A stretch of 64,000 nt of DNA from Ferrovibrio sp. (lineage in GTDB: Bacteria; Pseudomonadota; Alphaproteobacteria; Ferrovibrionales; Ferrovibrionaceae). Positions 35,327-44,427 of this stretch are shown piece after piece (position 1 is the first letter of the stretch; the number at the start of each line of letters is the position of its first letter). Location of the stretch: NCBI RefSeq assembly GCF_025869515.1, contig NZ_JAOZVR010000093.1, positions 62,001-126,000 on the forward strand, written 5' to 3'. A model generated the notes under the pieces. That model saw nothing but the letters and a program-made list of their open reading frames with translations. It had not been told where the DNA came from and ran no database searches. Made by a program: the position numbers and the translations under genes.

Positions 35327-36754
35327 TCAGGCAAACAGGTTGAGCAGGTAGCTGTCGCCGCTGCCGCTGCTGGTGCCGGCACTGTCCTTGATGCTCAGAT
35401 AGCGCAGCACCATCTTCTCGATCTGGTCCGGGTCGTTCTTCAGCTCGTTGACATCGACCTTCTTTTCCACCGTGGCGATCTGCGCCTCGGTTTCCTGATA
35501 GGCCAGTTCGTCCGGAATATAGTTGGCCTTGGTGATCACCTCGCGCAGCACGGAATCACCCAGCAGCTGCACGGTGGTGCTGACATCCTCCAGCCGCCGC
35601 TTGAATTCGATGGCAATGCGCACGCCGGGTGCCTGCTCATCGAGATTCTTTTCATAGGCGGTCTGCTGGTATTTCTCGGTGATGTTCTCGATGGTCGTTG
35701 CGCTGGTCAGGGTGGTGACGCCGGAGGCGAACAGGTCGAGGTCAGCGGCCAGATTCTCGTAGCGCGGATCGGTGAAGCGGTTGGCCAGTGAATTGCTGTC
35801 GGTGAGGTCGCTTTCCAGGATTTTCCGGATCTTGCCCGGATACTGCGCCTCGCTCTCCATATCATAGGCCTTGAGGATGAAATTGAGCAGGCGCTGGTCG
35901 GCGAACAGATCATCGACCGAAGTGACGCTGCCGATATTTTCTTCGAAATAGGTTACGTCCTTCTGGATATCGGTGCGCCGGGTGAAACGGTCGAAATCCT
36001 CGCCGGCATAGACGTAGGGCTCGTCGGCATCGGTCGGCGCGGTTTCCTCGGTCAGCAGCGTCTTGGTGCGGGCCTCGCTGTAGGCCGTGGCATCGTTCGT
36101 CTTCAGGTTCGTGCCGTAGATCAGTGCGCCATCATTGTCGAGCAGGGCCTGGCCACTGCTGTCGACGGCGAGGCCGCGCAGCTTGGCCAGACCGGCGGGC
36201 AGGGCAGTTTCCACTGTATCGTCGTTGACGATATTGCCATCGGCATCCAGGCCGACCGTATTGCCATCGACATCGGTCAGCGTGCCGGTGGCGCCAAAAC
36301 CGTATTTCTGCGCCAGCTCCAGATCCTTCAAGGTGCCCTGACGCGCCACCGAACTGGCATCGCTCGGGTCGCTGGTCAGGATGTCGCGCAGCTTCTGCTT
36401 GTTGCTGAGATACAGGTCTTCATAACCATTGGCATAGGCGATGACCTTGAGAAAACGGTCATCGTTCATCAGCTCGTCCACCGTGGTGGCACTGGTCACC
36501 CGGTTCTGGAAATAGCTGATATCGTTGGAAATCTGTGCGTTGACCTGTTTGTACTGGGCATTGCGCGCCTTGATGACGGCATTGTTCATCTCGCGAATCT
36601 GCGTCTGGACTTTTTCGGCCTCGGCAGCCTCGCTGGTCGCGCTTTCGTTTTCCTCTGCCGTCTTCTGCAGCTTCTTGTACATGGCGAGCGCCGACATCGA
36701 GGCGGTGCTGCTTGTGCTGCTGGTGCCGTACAGAACGCTGAGGTCGATGGTCAT
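35327..36754 (-). CDS. DUF1217-type flagellar-locus protein
   Basis: This 475-residue protein matches what I know of DUF1217 proteins, which occur in alphaproteobacterial flagellar loci. The N-terminus has a serine/threonine-rich leader (VLYGTSSTSSTASMSALAMY) and a long helix with coiled-coil character (about 25-75). Two repeats of similar order follow: DISYFQNRVTSATTVDELMN with DDRFLKVIAYANGYED, and DVTYFEENIGSVTSVDDLFA with DQRLLNFILKAYDMES. The lack of a cleavable signal and the S/T-rich start suggest secretion through the flagellar export apparatus. It may be a filament- or hook-associated structural protein. Confidence 0.75.
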   Translation of the reverse strand: MTIDLSVLYGTSSTSSTASMSALAMYKKLQKTAEENESATSEAAEAEKVQTQIREMNNAVIKARNAQYKQVNAQISNDISYFQNRVTSATTVDELMNDDRFLKVIAYANGYEDLYLSNKQKLRDILTSDPSDASSVARQGTLKDLELAQKYGFGATGTLTDVDGNTVGLDADGNIVNDDTVETALPAGLAKLRGLAVDSSGQALLDNDGALIYGTNLKTNDATAYSEARTKTLLTEETAPTDADEPYVYAGEDFDRFTRRTDIQKDVTYFEENIGSVTSVDDLFADQRLLNFILKAYDMESEAQYPGKIRKILESDLTDSNSLANRFTDPRYENLAADLDLFASGVTTLTSATTIENITEKYQQTAYEKNLDEQAPGVRIAIEFKRRLEDVSTTVQLLGDSVLREVITKANYIPDELAYQETEAQIATVEKKVDVNELKNDPDQIEKMVLRYLSIKDSAGTSSGSGDSYLLNLFA

Positions 36755-36979
36755 GACAGGCCGCTCCTGCGGGAGTCTGAGGATGCGCCGATTTTACCGG
36801 CAGTAAGGATGGCACTGGCGGTTTCCGCATCCCTGACATGAAACGTAACAACGTTTCCGGCGCAGGTTTTGCGTTGGTTAAGCGGACATAAATTTTCCTA
36901 TCACGTTGTAACGGCAGGTTTCTTCCGCCGTTTCGCGATTGTTGGCGTGGCGGCCGGTTTCTAGGGTGGCGCGGCTGAA

Positions 36980-37000
36980 AGGCCGCCATGACGGCGGCTT
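36980..37000 (+). promoter_or_regulatory. hairpin in the flagellin mRNA leader
   Basis: GCCGCC (36982-36987) and GGCGGC (36993-36998) form a perfect stem around an ATGAC loop, extendable by a G-U and an A-U pair. It lies just upstream of the flagellin ribosome site AAGGGA (37011-37016). Flagellin translation in Caulobacter and Brucella is controlled by FlbT/FlaF acting on the leader, so this hairpin is a candidate target. I found no convincing sigma-54 or sigma-28 promoter in front of it. Confidence 0.45.
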
Positions 37001-37025
37001 CGATCCTAGAAAGGGACTGTTCATC

Positions 37026-37850
37026 ATGACGAATTCAGTCAACACCAATATCGGCGCGCTGGTTGCCCTGTCCTCGCTGCGCGGCGTCAATTCCGAACTC
37101 GACACCACGTCGAAGCGGGTGCAGACCGGCTACAAGGTGGCCGACGCCTCCGATGATGCAGCGGTCTTCGCCGTCGCCCAGGGCATTCGCGGCAATATCA
37201 AGGCCTATGCCTCGGTGCAGTCCTCGCTGGCGGCCGGCGAGGGGCTTGGCCAGGTGACGGCCTCCGCGCTGACCGGCATTTCCGACCTGATCGGCGACAT
37301 CAAGGCGAAATTCGCCAACCTGGCCGATGGTTCGCTCACCTCCGACCAGCGCACGGTCTACCAGAATGACGTGAACCAGCTGGTCAGCCAGATTCAGAAC
37401 TACATCGGCCAGGCCACCTATAACGGCAAGAACCTGCTGACCGCCGATACCTCAGTCACCTTCGTCGCCGATGTGTCGGGCACCACGCTCACCCTGCAGA
37501 CCGGGTCGTCGCTGTCGGCGGCGGCAGCCAGTTTCTCCAGTATGTTCACCGGCGGTTATACCGCGGCGTCGAATTACAGCTCGGCCATGGCCGATCTCGG
37601 CACGCTGGAAACCCTGGTCAATTCGATCTCGGCGCAGGTCGCGGCGCAGTCGCGGTCTATCACGCTGCAGAAGGATTTCGTCGACGATCTGGTCGATGCC
37701 ACCAAAACCGGTCTCGGTGCCCTGGTCGATGCCGACGTGGCCGCCGAAAGCGCCACGCTGCAGTCGCTGCAGGTGCGCCAGCAGCTGGCGATCCAGGCGC
37801 TGTCGATTGCCAACCAGCAGCCGAATACGCTGCTCAGCCTGTTCCGCTAA
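37026..37850 (+). CDS. flagellin
   Basis: This 274-residue filament protein starts VNTNIGALVALSSLRGVNSE and has the SKRVQTGYKVADASDDAAVF helix; the C-terminus ADVAAESATLQSLQVRQQLA with NQQPNTLLSLFR completes the D0/D1 core. The variable domain is very short, so this is a small flagellin of the Caulobacter FljK kind. It starts at 37026 behind AAGGGA. In-frame extension to 36939 lacks homology. A strong terminator follows. The gene is separate from the flgEKL operon. Confidence 0.95.
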   Translation: MTNSVNTNIGALVALSSLRGVNSELDTTSKRVQTGYKVADASDDAAVFAVAQGIRGNIKAYASVQSSLAAGEGLGQVTASALTGISDLIGDIKAKFANLADGSLTSDQRTVYQNDVNQLVSQIQNYIGQATYNGKNLLTADTSVTFVADVSGTTLTLQTGSSLSAAAASFSSMFTGGYTAASNYSSAMADLGTLETLVNSISAQVAAQSRSITLQKDFVDDLVDATKTGLGALVDADVAAESATLQSLQVRQQLAIQALSIANQQPNTLLSLFR

Positions 37851-37867
37851 AGACAGAAGCAGACAGA

Positions 37868-37897
37868 GGAAAGGGGCCGTATGGCCCCTTTCCTTTT
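37868..37897 (+). terminator. rho-independent terminator after flagellin
   Basis: An 11-base-pair stem GGAAAGGGGCC / GGCCCCTTTCC with a GTAT loop is followed by TTTT. It lies 17 bases after the flagellin stop and separates it from the convergent MHS transporter gene. The minus strand has no T run after the stem. Confidence 0.85.
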
Positions 37898-37899
37898 GC

Positions 37900-39213
37900 T
37901 CACTCGACCGGATGGTCGCCATGGCCGAGATGGTTCTGGTCGCGGCTGTCGGGCATCCACAGCACGGCGAGCAATGCCAGCACGGCCATGCCGCAGACAT
38001 AATAATAGAACAGTTGCTCGCTCCCGGCCTGCTTGAACCACAGCGCAACATATTCGGCCGTGCCGCCGAACAGTGCATTGCCGATGGCATAGGACAGGCC
38101 GACACCGATGGCGCGCACCTCGGTGGGGAAGAGTTCGGCCTTCACCAGACCGCTGATCGAAGTGTAGAAACTGACGATGACCAGCGCGGCCAGGATCAGG
38201 GCAAAGGCGATCCAGGGATCGGTTACCTGGCCGATCGCACGCAGCAGCGGCACGGTGGTCAGTGCGGTCAGGATGGTGAAGCAGAGCAGGGCCGGCTTGC
38301 GGCCGATGCGGTCGGCCAGCGCACCGAACAGCGGTTGCAGCAGCATGTAGACGAACAGCACGCCGGTCATCACCAGGCTGGCCGTCTTGGCATCCATGCC
38401 GGCGGTGTTGACCAGGTATTTCTGCATATAGGTGGTGTAGGTATAGAAGGCGAGCGAGCCGCCGGCAGTGAGGCCGAGCACCTGCAGGAAGGCCTTGTAA
38501 TGTTTGCGCAGGCCCAGGATGGTGCCGGCTTCCTTGTTCTGGCGATCCTTGGCCGAAAGGGTTTCGGGCAGCGTCCGGCGCAGGAACAGCGCCACGATGG
38601 CCAGTATGGCACCGAGGAAGAACGGTACACGCCAGCCCCAGGCCATCAATTCCTCATGGCTCAGAATCTGCTGCATGATCACCAGCACCAGCACGGCCAT
38701 CAGCTGGCCGCCGATCAGCGTGACATACTGGAAGGACGAGAAGAAGCCGCGGTGTTTGGCCAGGGCAACTTCGCTCATGTATGTGGCGCTGGTGCCGTAT
38801 TCGCCGCCGACCGACAGGCCCTGCAGCAGCCGGGCGATCACCAGCAGTACCGCAGCGGCCGCGCCGATGGTCTCATAGGTCGGCAGCACCGCGATTAGCA
38901 GGGAGCCGCCGCACATCATCAGCACCGACAGGACCATGGCGGCACGCCGGCCCTGGCGGTCGGCGAAGCGGCCGAAGAACCAGCCGCCGATCGGCCGCAT
39001 CAGGAAGCCGGCGGCAAACACGCCGGCGGCGCTCAGTAGCTGCGTCGTGGTATCTCCCTTGGGGAAAAAGGCCGGCGCGAAATACAGCGCGCAGAAGGAA
39101 TAGACGTAGAAGTCATACCACTCGACCAGATTGCCCGACGACCCGGCGACGATGGCCATGACGCGACGCCGTGTTTCGTGCTGGGCGGCAGCTGGCTTTA
39201 TGGTGCTGGACAT
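37900..39213 (-). CDS. MHS-family major facilitator (KgtP/ShiA-like)
   Basis: This 437-residue protein has twelve membrane segments. The opening [20 protein letters not shown] and the loop [20 protein letters not shown] mark the metabolite:H+ symporter group. Its length matches alpha-ketoglutarate permease. The ATG at 39213 begins the family start; in-frame extension to 39390 is unrelated. Likely substrates are dicarboxylates, shikimate-like acids or betaines. It is probably monocistronic. Confidence 0.9.
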   Translation of the reverse strand: MSSTIKPAAAQHETRRRVMAIVAGSSGNLVEWYDFYVYSFCALYFAPAFFPKGDTTTQLLSAAGVFAAGFLMRPIGGWFFGRFADRQGRRAAMVLSVLMMCGGSLLIAVLPTYETIGAAAAVLLVIARLLQGLSVGGEYGTSATYMSEVALAKHRGFFSSFQYVTLIGGQLMAVLVLVIMQQILSHEELMAWGWRVPFFLGAILAIVALFLRRTLPETLSAKDRQNKEAGTILGLRKHYKAFLQVLGLTAGGSLAFYTYTTYMQKYLVNTAGMDAKTASLVMTGVLFVYMLLQPLFGALADRIGRKPALLCFTILTALTTVPLLRAIGQVTDPWIAFALILAALVIVSFYTSISGLVKAELFPTEVRAIGVGLSYAIGNALFGGTAEYVALWFKQAGSEQLFYYYVCGMAVLALLAVLWMPDSRDQNHLGHGDHPVE

Positions 39214-39425
39214 GACGACTCCTGAATAGCAAACCGGTATGAGGCAGAACGATCTAGGTGCCTTCGGGTTGCCGTATAGGCGGCGGATCGCCGCAGGCCA
39301 AGCAAGGGACATGATGGTGTCCGGCTGCTCTGCCGCGTCGGTGTCGGGCATCACAGTTGCGTTTCGCTTTTTGCATGGCACCTGCAACACCTGCGCATGC
39401 AGGCGCCGCGGTATTTACAGGAATT

Positions 39426-39932
39426 TTATACGCTGAGAATGCGACGTGTCTGCAGGGCGGCGTTTTCGACGCGAATACGATGCCACAGCAATGCGGCGTT
39501 GAGCAGGCTCCAGACCAGCGCCACCGGCCAGGCGCCGAAGGCAAGCGGCAGCACGGCGATCTCTGCCACCACCACGGTGTAATTGGGATGCCGCAGCCAG
39601 CGGAACGGGCCGCGCCTTACCAGTGGCGCATCATCCAGCGTGATGATGCGTGTGGTCCAGTAAGGGCCCAGAGTGGCCACCACCCAGATGCGCAGCAGCT
39701 GCAGCAGGGCAAACACACCGAGCAGGGACCAGTCGGGCTGCGTCTCTGCCGGCACGGTCAATGCCAGTGCTGCCAGCCACGAGGCATGCAGCAGCACGAA
39801 GAGTGGATAATGCCGGGCACCGATTTCGCGGCCGCCGCGCGCCAGCAGGCGCCGTGTGTTGCGTGCCGACCAGGCCAGCTCGGCCAGGCGCTGCAGGATC
39901 ACGAAAGCCAGCACGGCGTGAAAAATCGTCAT
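39426..39932 (-). CDS. isoprenylcysteine methyltransferase-like membrane methyltransferase
   Basis: This 168-residue protein has four to five membrane segments. RGPFRWLRHPNYTVVVAEI is the ICMT/PEMT motif that binds SAM. The gene overlaps the type III polyketide synthase gene by four bases. The same pair occurs in alkylresorcinol and alkylpyrone operons (SrsB, BpsB types), where the methyltransferase O-methylates the phenolic lipid. That role is therefore likely here. Confidence 0.85.
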   Translation of the reverse strand: MTIFHAVLAFVILQRLAELAWSARNTRRLLARGGREIGARHYPLFVLLHASWLAALALTVPAETQPDWSLLGVFALLQLLRIWVVATLGPYWTTRIITLDDAPLVRRGPFRWLRHPNYTVVVAEIAVLPLAFGAWPVALVWSLLNAALLWHRIRVENAALQTRRILSV

Positions 39933-41002
39933 GGCAGGTCGATCACCTGCAATGCCGCGGTGAAGCCCGGGCCGAGCGCCGTCAGCAATTGCCGCCCGTG
40001 CAGGCCATCGGCCATGGCGGCTGCCAGCACGAACAGCACGGTGACGGATGACATATTGCCGTGCTCGCGCAGCACCGCGCGGGCATGCCGCATCGCGCCG
40101 GGCTCCAGGCCGAAACAGTCCTCCAGCGCATCGAGAACCTTGGCGCCGCCGGGATGGCAGAGATAGCCGTCGATTTCTTCTGCCGCAATGCCATGCGTGA
40201 CGAAGAAGCGATCGATCACGGGCCGCAGGTCATGGCGTACCAGGTCCGGGATATTGCCGGAGAACACCACCTTCAGCCCGTCATCGGTGACATCCCATCC
40301 CATCACCCCCAGGCTGTCGGGCCAGGTATGTTCGGCAGCCGCCCCGAGCCGCGGCCGGCCGGCATAGAGGCTGCGGCAGCTGACCACGGCCGCCGCCGCA
40401 CCATCGCCGAACAGGGCTGTCGCGACGATATTGCTTTTCGAACGGTCCTGCGCGCGGAAGGTCAGGCCGCAGAGTTCGACCGCCAGCAGCAGCACATGCG
40501 CTTCCGGCTGGGCTTTGGCCAGGGCTGCCGCGCGCGACAGGCCGAGTACGCCGCCGGCGCAGCCCAGGCCAAAAACCGGCAGGCGCTGCACATCGGGCCG
40601 CAGGCCGAGCCGACCGATCAGGCGCGCGTCCAGGCTCGGCGTGGCGATGCCGGACGAGCAGATGGTGATGACCATGTCGATCTCATCTGCCTGCAGGCCG
40701 GCGGCATCCAGCGCCCTGGTCGCGGCCTCCGCCAGCAGCGTTGTCGCATTGTCGAGGAACAGCGCATTGCGATCGCCGAATGTGTGCTTCTGGCTGTACC
40801 AGTCGATCGGCACGCAGGAATGCCGATGCTCGATCTCGGCATTGCGGTAGATCGGCGTCAGCCGCTGGAAATCCGCCACCATAGGCGCGAACAATTCACC
40901 GGCGCGGCGCGCCACTTCGTCCTGCGGCAGGCCGAAGCCAGGCACGGCGGTTGCCAGCGAAACCAGATATGGTGCCGGCTGCCGGGCGATACTGCTGTTC
41001 AT
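39929..41002 (-). CDS. type III polyketide synthase (chalcone/stilbene synthase family)
   Basis: This 357-residue thiolase-fold enzyme has the catalytic triad Cys148 in FGLGCAGG, His283 in YLCHPGGAK and Asn316 in EHGNMSSV. Bacterial relatives beside ICMT-like genes make alkylpyrones or alkylresorcinols from fatty acyl-CoA and malonyl-CoA. I chose ATG 41002, preceded by GGAGCTCTC, over GTG 41023. The final step (lactone, aldol) cannot be read from sequence. No dedicated acyl-loading enzyme is visible next to it. Confidence 0.92.
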   Translation of the reverse strand: MNSSIARQPAPYLVSLATAVPGFGLPQDEVARRAGELFAPMVADFQRLTPIYRNAEIEHRHSCVPIDWYSQKHTFGDRNALFLDNATTLLAEAATRALDAAGLQADEIDMVITICSSGIATPSLDARLIGRLGLRPDVQRLPVFGLGCAGGVLGLSRAAALAKAQPEAHVLLLAVELCGLTFRAQDRSKSNIVATALFGDGAAAAVVSCRSLYAGRPRLGAAAEHTWPDSLGVMGWDVTDDGLKVVFSGNIPDLVRHDLRPVIDRFFVTHGIAAEEIDGYLCHPGGAKVLDALEDCFGLEPGAMRHARAVLREHGNMSSVTVLFVLAAAMADGLHGRQLLTALGPGFTAALQVIDLP

Positions 41003-41089
41003 GAGAGCTCCGATTGAGGGCACTCAGACTAACTCTGCTGCTGCTGCGCGGTTCCTCAAGCTTTGGTGATCACCCGGGGTTCGGCCGCG

Positions 41090-42178
41090 TCATTCCGCCG
41101 CGGCCTGCAGCGGGGGATAGTCAGTATAACCCTCGGCGCCGCCACCATACAGTGTAGCGCGGTTGAGCTGCGCCAGCGGCGAATCGCGGCGCAGGCGTTC
41201 CACCAGATCGGGGTTGCTGATGAAGGGGCGGCCGAAGGCGACCAGATCGGCGCGGCCGCTGGCAATCGCATTCTCGGCCATGGCGCGGTCATAGCCGTTG
41301 TTGGTGATCCAGGTGCCGCGAAAGCGGCTGCGCAGGGCGCCGTAATCGAAGGGCGCGCCATACTCGCGGTCGGCGCCGGTCGAGCCCTCGATGACATGAA
41401 TATAGACGAGGCCGAGGCGGTCGAGCTGTTCGACCACATGATTGAACAGCGGTTGCGGATTGCTGTCGGCGGCATCGTTGGCCGGCGTCACCGGCGAGAG
41501 CCGGATGCCGGTGCGTGCGGCGCCGATCTCCTCCACGATGGCCTGGCTCGCCTCCAGCATCAGGCGGGCGCGGTTTTCGATGCTGCCGCCATAGGCATCC
41601 GTGCGCTGGTTGATGCCGTCGCGCAGGAACTGGTCGAGCAGGTAGCCGTTGGCGCCATGAATCTCGACGCCATCGAAACCGGCGGCAATCGCATTGGCCG
41701 CACCCTTGCGATAACCGGCGACAATGCCCGGCAGTTCATCGAGCCGCAGGGCGCGCGGTTCGGACACATCGGTGAAAGTGCCATTGACGAAGGTCTTGGT
41801 CTTGGCGCGGATCGCCGAGGGTGCGACCGGCGCCTGGCCGCCGGGCTGCAGCGACACATGGCTGACGCGGCCGACATGCCAGAGCTGCAGGAAGATGCGA
41901 CCGCCTCTGGCATGCACGGCGTCGGTCACGCGCGTCCAGCCCGCAACCTGTTCGGCCGAATGGATGCCGGGCGTGTCCTGATAGCCCTGGCCTTCCGGCA
42001 CTACCTGGGTCGCTTCGGCCACGATCAGGCCGGCGCTGGCGCGCTGCGCATAGTATTCCGCCATCAACGCGGTCGGCACATTGCCGGCACCGGCGCGGTT
42101 GCGGGTCAGCGGCGCCATCACGATGCGGTTGGACAGCGTGAGGTCGCCGAGGCGATAGGTATCGAACAGGCCGGTCAT
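41090..42178 (-). CDS. Old Yellow Enzyme family NADH:flavin oxidoreductase
   Basis: This 362-residue FMN-dependent TIM-barrel has MAPLTRNRAGAGNVPTALM near the start, LQLWHVGR in the middle and EIHGANGYLLDQFL with the His-x-x-Asn pair that holds the substrate carbonyl. SIENRARL and VAFGRPFISNPDLV complete the family pattern, which is NemA/OYE-like. It reduces activated C=C bonds of enones, maleimides and nitro compounds. The ATG at 42178 gives the family start MTGLFDTYRL; in-frame extension to 42268 is unrelated. Confidence 0.92.
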   Translation of the reverse strand: MTGLFDTYRLGDLTLSNRIVMAPLTRNRAGAGNVPTALMAEYYAQRASAGLIVAEATQVVPEGQGYQDTPGIHSAEQVAGWTRVTDAVHARGGRIFLQLWHVGRVSHVSLQPGGQAPVAPSAIRAKTKTFVNGTFTDVSEPRALRLDELPGIVAGYRKGAANAIAAGFDGVEIHGANGYLLDQFLRDGINQRTDAYGGSIENRARLMLEASQAIVEEIGAARTGIRLSPVTPANDAADSNPQPLFNHVVEQLDRLGLVYIHVIEGSTGADREYGAPFDYGALRSRFRGTWITNNGYDRAMAENAIASGRADLVAFGRPFISNPDLVERLRRDSPLAQLNRATLYGGGAEGYTDYPPLQAAAE

Positions 42179-42286
42179 GTGGAATCCGTCGCGCGAGAGA
42201 GGAAGACAGGAGCCATACAGAAAGTGCGCACCGGCGAAAAAGCAAGCCTGACGCCGGCGGCAGGCCAATGGTTACATGGCGGTGAC

Positions 42287-43657
42287 TTATGCGGCGGCAT
42301 GCCGCGGCGGTGTCGCCGCGCTCTGCTGCTGCAGGTAGCTGTCGAAGGCGGCGCAGACCTGCCGCACCAGCGGTCGTCCTGTTTCGGCGATCTGCAGCCG
42401 GTAACCCTGTCGCGTCACCACGCCATGCTCTTCCAGCAGCGCCAGCCGCGGCAGATCGGCATCGAAAATACGCGGTGCCATGCCATGGCGGATCGCCAGA
42501 TCGGCAAGGTTGACCTGCAGATGGCACATCAGCTGTTCGATCGCGGCGCGACGCAGGCGGTCTTCCATAGTCACGGCACGCATGCGGGCAACCGGCAGAT
42601 GGCCGGCTTCCACCGCTGCACGCCACGGCGCAACGGCCGGGATGTTTTGCGCATAGCCCTGCGGCAGGGTGCTGATCGCCGAGGGGCCGAAGCCGAGCAG
42701 CATGTCGCCAGCCTCGGTGGTATAGCCCTGGAAATTGCGGTTCAACTGGCCGGCGGCGGCCTGCTGCGCCAGCGCATCCTGCGGCCGCGCGAAATGATCG
42801 AGGCCGACGCGGCAATAGCCGGCATCGATCAGCACCTCTGCGGCCGCCGCTTCCTGGGCGAAGCGTGCCGCGGTATCGGGCAGGGCGGCCGTATCGATGC
42901 GGGCCTGATGCGGTTTCATCCAGGGCACATGCGCATAGCCGAACAGCGCGATGCGGTCGGGCTGCAGGGCCAGGCTGGCGCGCACGGTCTCGATCACATT
43001 CTCCACCGTCTGGCCCGGCAGGCCGTAGATCAGGTCGAGGTTGATGGAGGGTATCCCGGCATCGCGCAGCGCGTCGGCGGTGCGCGCCACCATGTCGAGC
43101 GGCTGGTGCCGGTTGATCGCGGCCTGCACGGTTTCATCCAGGCTCTGCACACCGAGGCTGGCGCGGTTGATCCCAAGGGCTTTGAGGCCCGGCAGCAGCC
43201 CGGCATCGAAATGGCGCGGATCGAGCTCGATGGCGATCTCGGCATCCGGCGTGGCCCGGAAGCGGCGATACAGTTTATCGGCGACGCGCTGCAGCCCGTC
43301 GCTGCCCAGGATGCTGGGCGTGCCGCCGCCGAAATGCAGGCCGCTCATGCGCGGCTGCGCCGGCAGATACGGCATGGCGAGATCGATCTCGCGCAGCAGC
43401 AGACCGAGGAAACGTTCCAGCGTGCCGTCGCTTTTCAACACCTGCGTATTGCAGCCGCAGTACCAGCACATCTGGCGGCAGAAGGGCACATGCACATACA
43501 GGGCAAAGGCGCTGTCCGCCGGCAGGTCGCCGAGCCAGCCGCGCCAGATCCGGTCATCGGTGGCAGGCTGGAAATGCGGCGCCGTCGGGTAAGAGGTGTA
43601 GCGCGGTACCGGCCCGATACGGGCGGCCAGGGCAGCAAGCTGGGCGGAATCTATCAT
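42287..43657 (-). CDS. hemN: oxygen-independent coproporphyrinogen III oxidase HemN
   Basis: This is a 456-residue radical-SAM enzyme. Cys60, Cys64 and Cys67 in CRQMCWYC bind the [4Fe-4S] cluster, followed by a fourth cysteine as in true HemN (CGC). PRYTSYPTAPHF near residue 20 is the HemN-specific N-terminal motif that separates it from HemW. GGGTPSIL binds SAM. It converts coproporphyrinogen III to protoporphyrinogen IX without oxygen. The gene lies 108 bases upstream of the OYE gene on the same strand. Confidence 0.93.
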   Translation of the reverse strand: MIDSAQLAALAARIGPVPRYTSYPTAPHFQPATDDRIWRGWLGDLPADSAFALYVHVPFCRQMCWYCGCNTQVLKSDGTLERFLGLLLREIDLAMPYLPAQPRMSGLHFGGGTPSILGSDGLQRVADKLYRRFRATPDAEIAIELDPRHFDAGLLPGLKALGINRASLGVQSLDETVQAAINRHQPLDMVARTADALRDAGIPSINLDLIYGLPGQTVENVIETVRASLALQPDRIALFGYAHVPWMKPHQARIDTAALPDTAARFAQEAAAAEVLIDAGYCRVGLDHFARPQDALAQQAAAGQLNRNFQGYTTEAGDMLLGFGPSAISTLPQGYAQNIPAVAPWRAAVEAGHLPVARMRAVTMEDRLRRAAIEQLMCHLQVNLADLAIRHGMAPRIFDADLPRLALLEEHGVVTRQGYRLQIAETGRPLVRQVCAAFDSYLQQQSAATPPRHAAA

Positions 43658-43763
43658 AACAGCAATAGAAGCATGCCAGGCTGACGGACGGCTTTGACCT
43701 GGCGCAATGCTGCCGATGGAAAAAGAACCAGACCAGTATGATATTGTAATGAAACGATTTTAT

Positions 43764-43779
43764 GAATTGAGTGCAATTC
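43764..43779. promoter_or_regulatory. inverted repeat GAATTG-N4-CAATTC in the hemN / coiled-coil gene gap
   Basis: A perfect 6-4-6 inverted repeat lies in the AT-rich 215-base gap between the hemN start (43657) and the membrane coiled-coil gene (43873). It is about 95 bases before the latter. It may be an operator for either divergent transcript. TTGCGA follows immediately at 43780 and could be a -35 box with AATTAA 17 bases later; this is weak. Confidence 0.35.
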
Positions 43780-43872
43780 TTGCGAGAATAACGATTGCCA
43801 AGAATTAACTACTGGGCAATGAACAACTGTTACTAGAGTTTTCTACCCAGAACTGTGTGAGCCTATTTCGGC

Positions 43873-44427
43873 ATGAGCCTGATCGACATCGCCATCGCGA
43901 CCATTCCGGGCATGATCCTGCTGCTGGCCATCGGCATCGGCGGCGATGCCCTGTCGCGCGTGGTGAAGACCATGGCGACCAATCGCTACGATCTGCCGCG
44001 GCTGACGGCGGCCACGGAGAGCGCCCGCCGGGTCTATCAGGAAGCGGCCGGACTGCTGGCGAACCGGAACAAGGACCTGCAGGCCGTGGAATCGCAGTAT
44101 CTGGGTGTGTTCCGCGAGATACAGGCGCTGCGCAATGCCGAAGAGGCACTGCAGGATCCGCAGAACAATACCGTCTTCGAGATCGGCCGTCCGGCCGCGG
44201 ATGCCAGCGGCTGGTATGTCCGTGTGCTGTTGCGCCGCAAGCACGGCATGTTCAATGGTCTGGGTACAATATCCAGCGGCAGCGAAGGCTATCGCATGGG
44301 GCGGCTGGTACTCTGGGGTGTCGATGGCGACACCGCGCGGCAGCTCTGCCGCCAGCGGTTCAACAAGGAAGCCTCGGTCCTGTCGATCATGCCCTTCCGC
44401 GGCAGACTGAAGCGCGCCGATGTTTGA
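43873..44427 (+). CDS. membrane-anchored coiled-coil protein, first of tandem pair
   Basis: This 184-residue protein has one membrane segment (about 5-27, IAIATIPGMILLLAIGIGGD), a heptad-like helix (about 40-97, LTAATESARRVYQEAAGLLA) and a C-terminal globular part of about 80 residues. The latter has SGWYVRVLLRRKHG, GYRMGRLVLWGVDGDTARQL and SIMPFRG. I recognise no family. The gene overlaps the next by eight bases; the second protein has the same architecture and similar spacing of W, G-R and Q-L residues, so they may form a heteromer. The N-in or N-out topology is not obvious. Confidence 0.7.
   Translation: MSLIDIAIATIPGMILLLAIGIGGDALSRVVKTMATNRYDLPRLTAATESARRVYQEAAGLLANRNKDLQAVESQYLGVFREIQALRNAEEALQDPQNNTVFEIGRPAADASGWYVRVLLRRKHGMFNGLGTISSGSEGYRMGRLVLWGVDGDTARQLCRQRFNKEASVLSIMPFRGRLKRADV

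Noticed and set aside
36755-37025. Sigma-54-like TGGCGTG-GCGG-CCGG before flagellin
   Set aside because: GG is followed ten bases later by GG rather than GC, and the TTGC block is missing.
41063-43684. An 873-codon open frame on the plus strand opposite hemN and the Old Yellow Enzyme gene
   Set aside because: It is an antisense shadow of two well-supported genes; GC-rich codon usage suppresses stops in that frame. The translation shows no domain.
43690-43710. FNR-box-like TTGAC-N4-CGCAA near hemN
   Set aside because: Only seven of ten consensus bases match, too weak to call.
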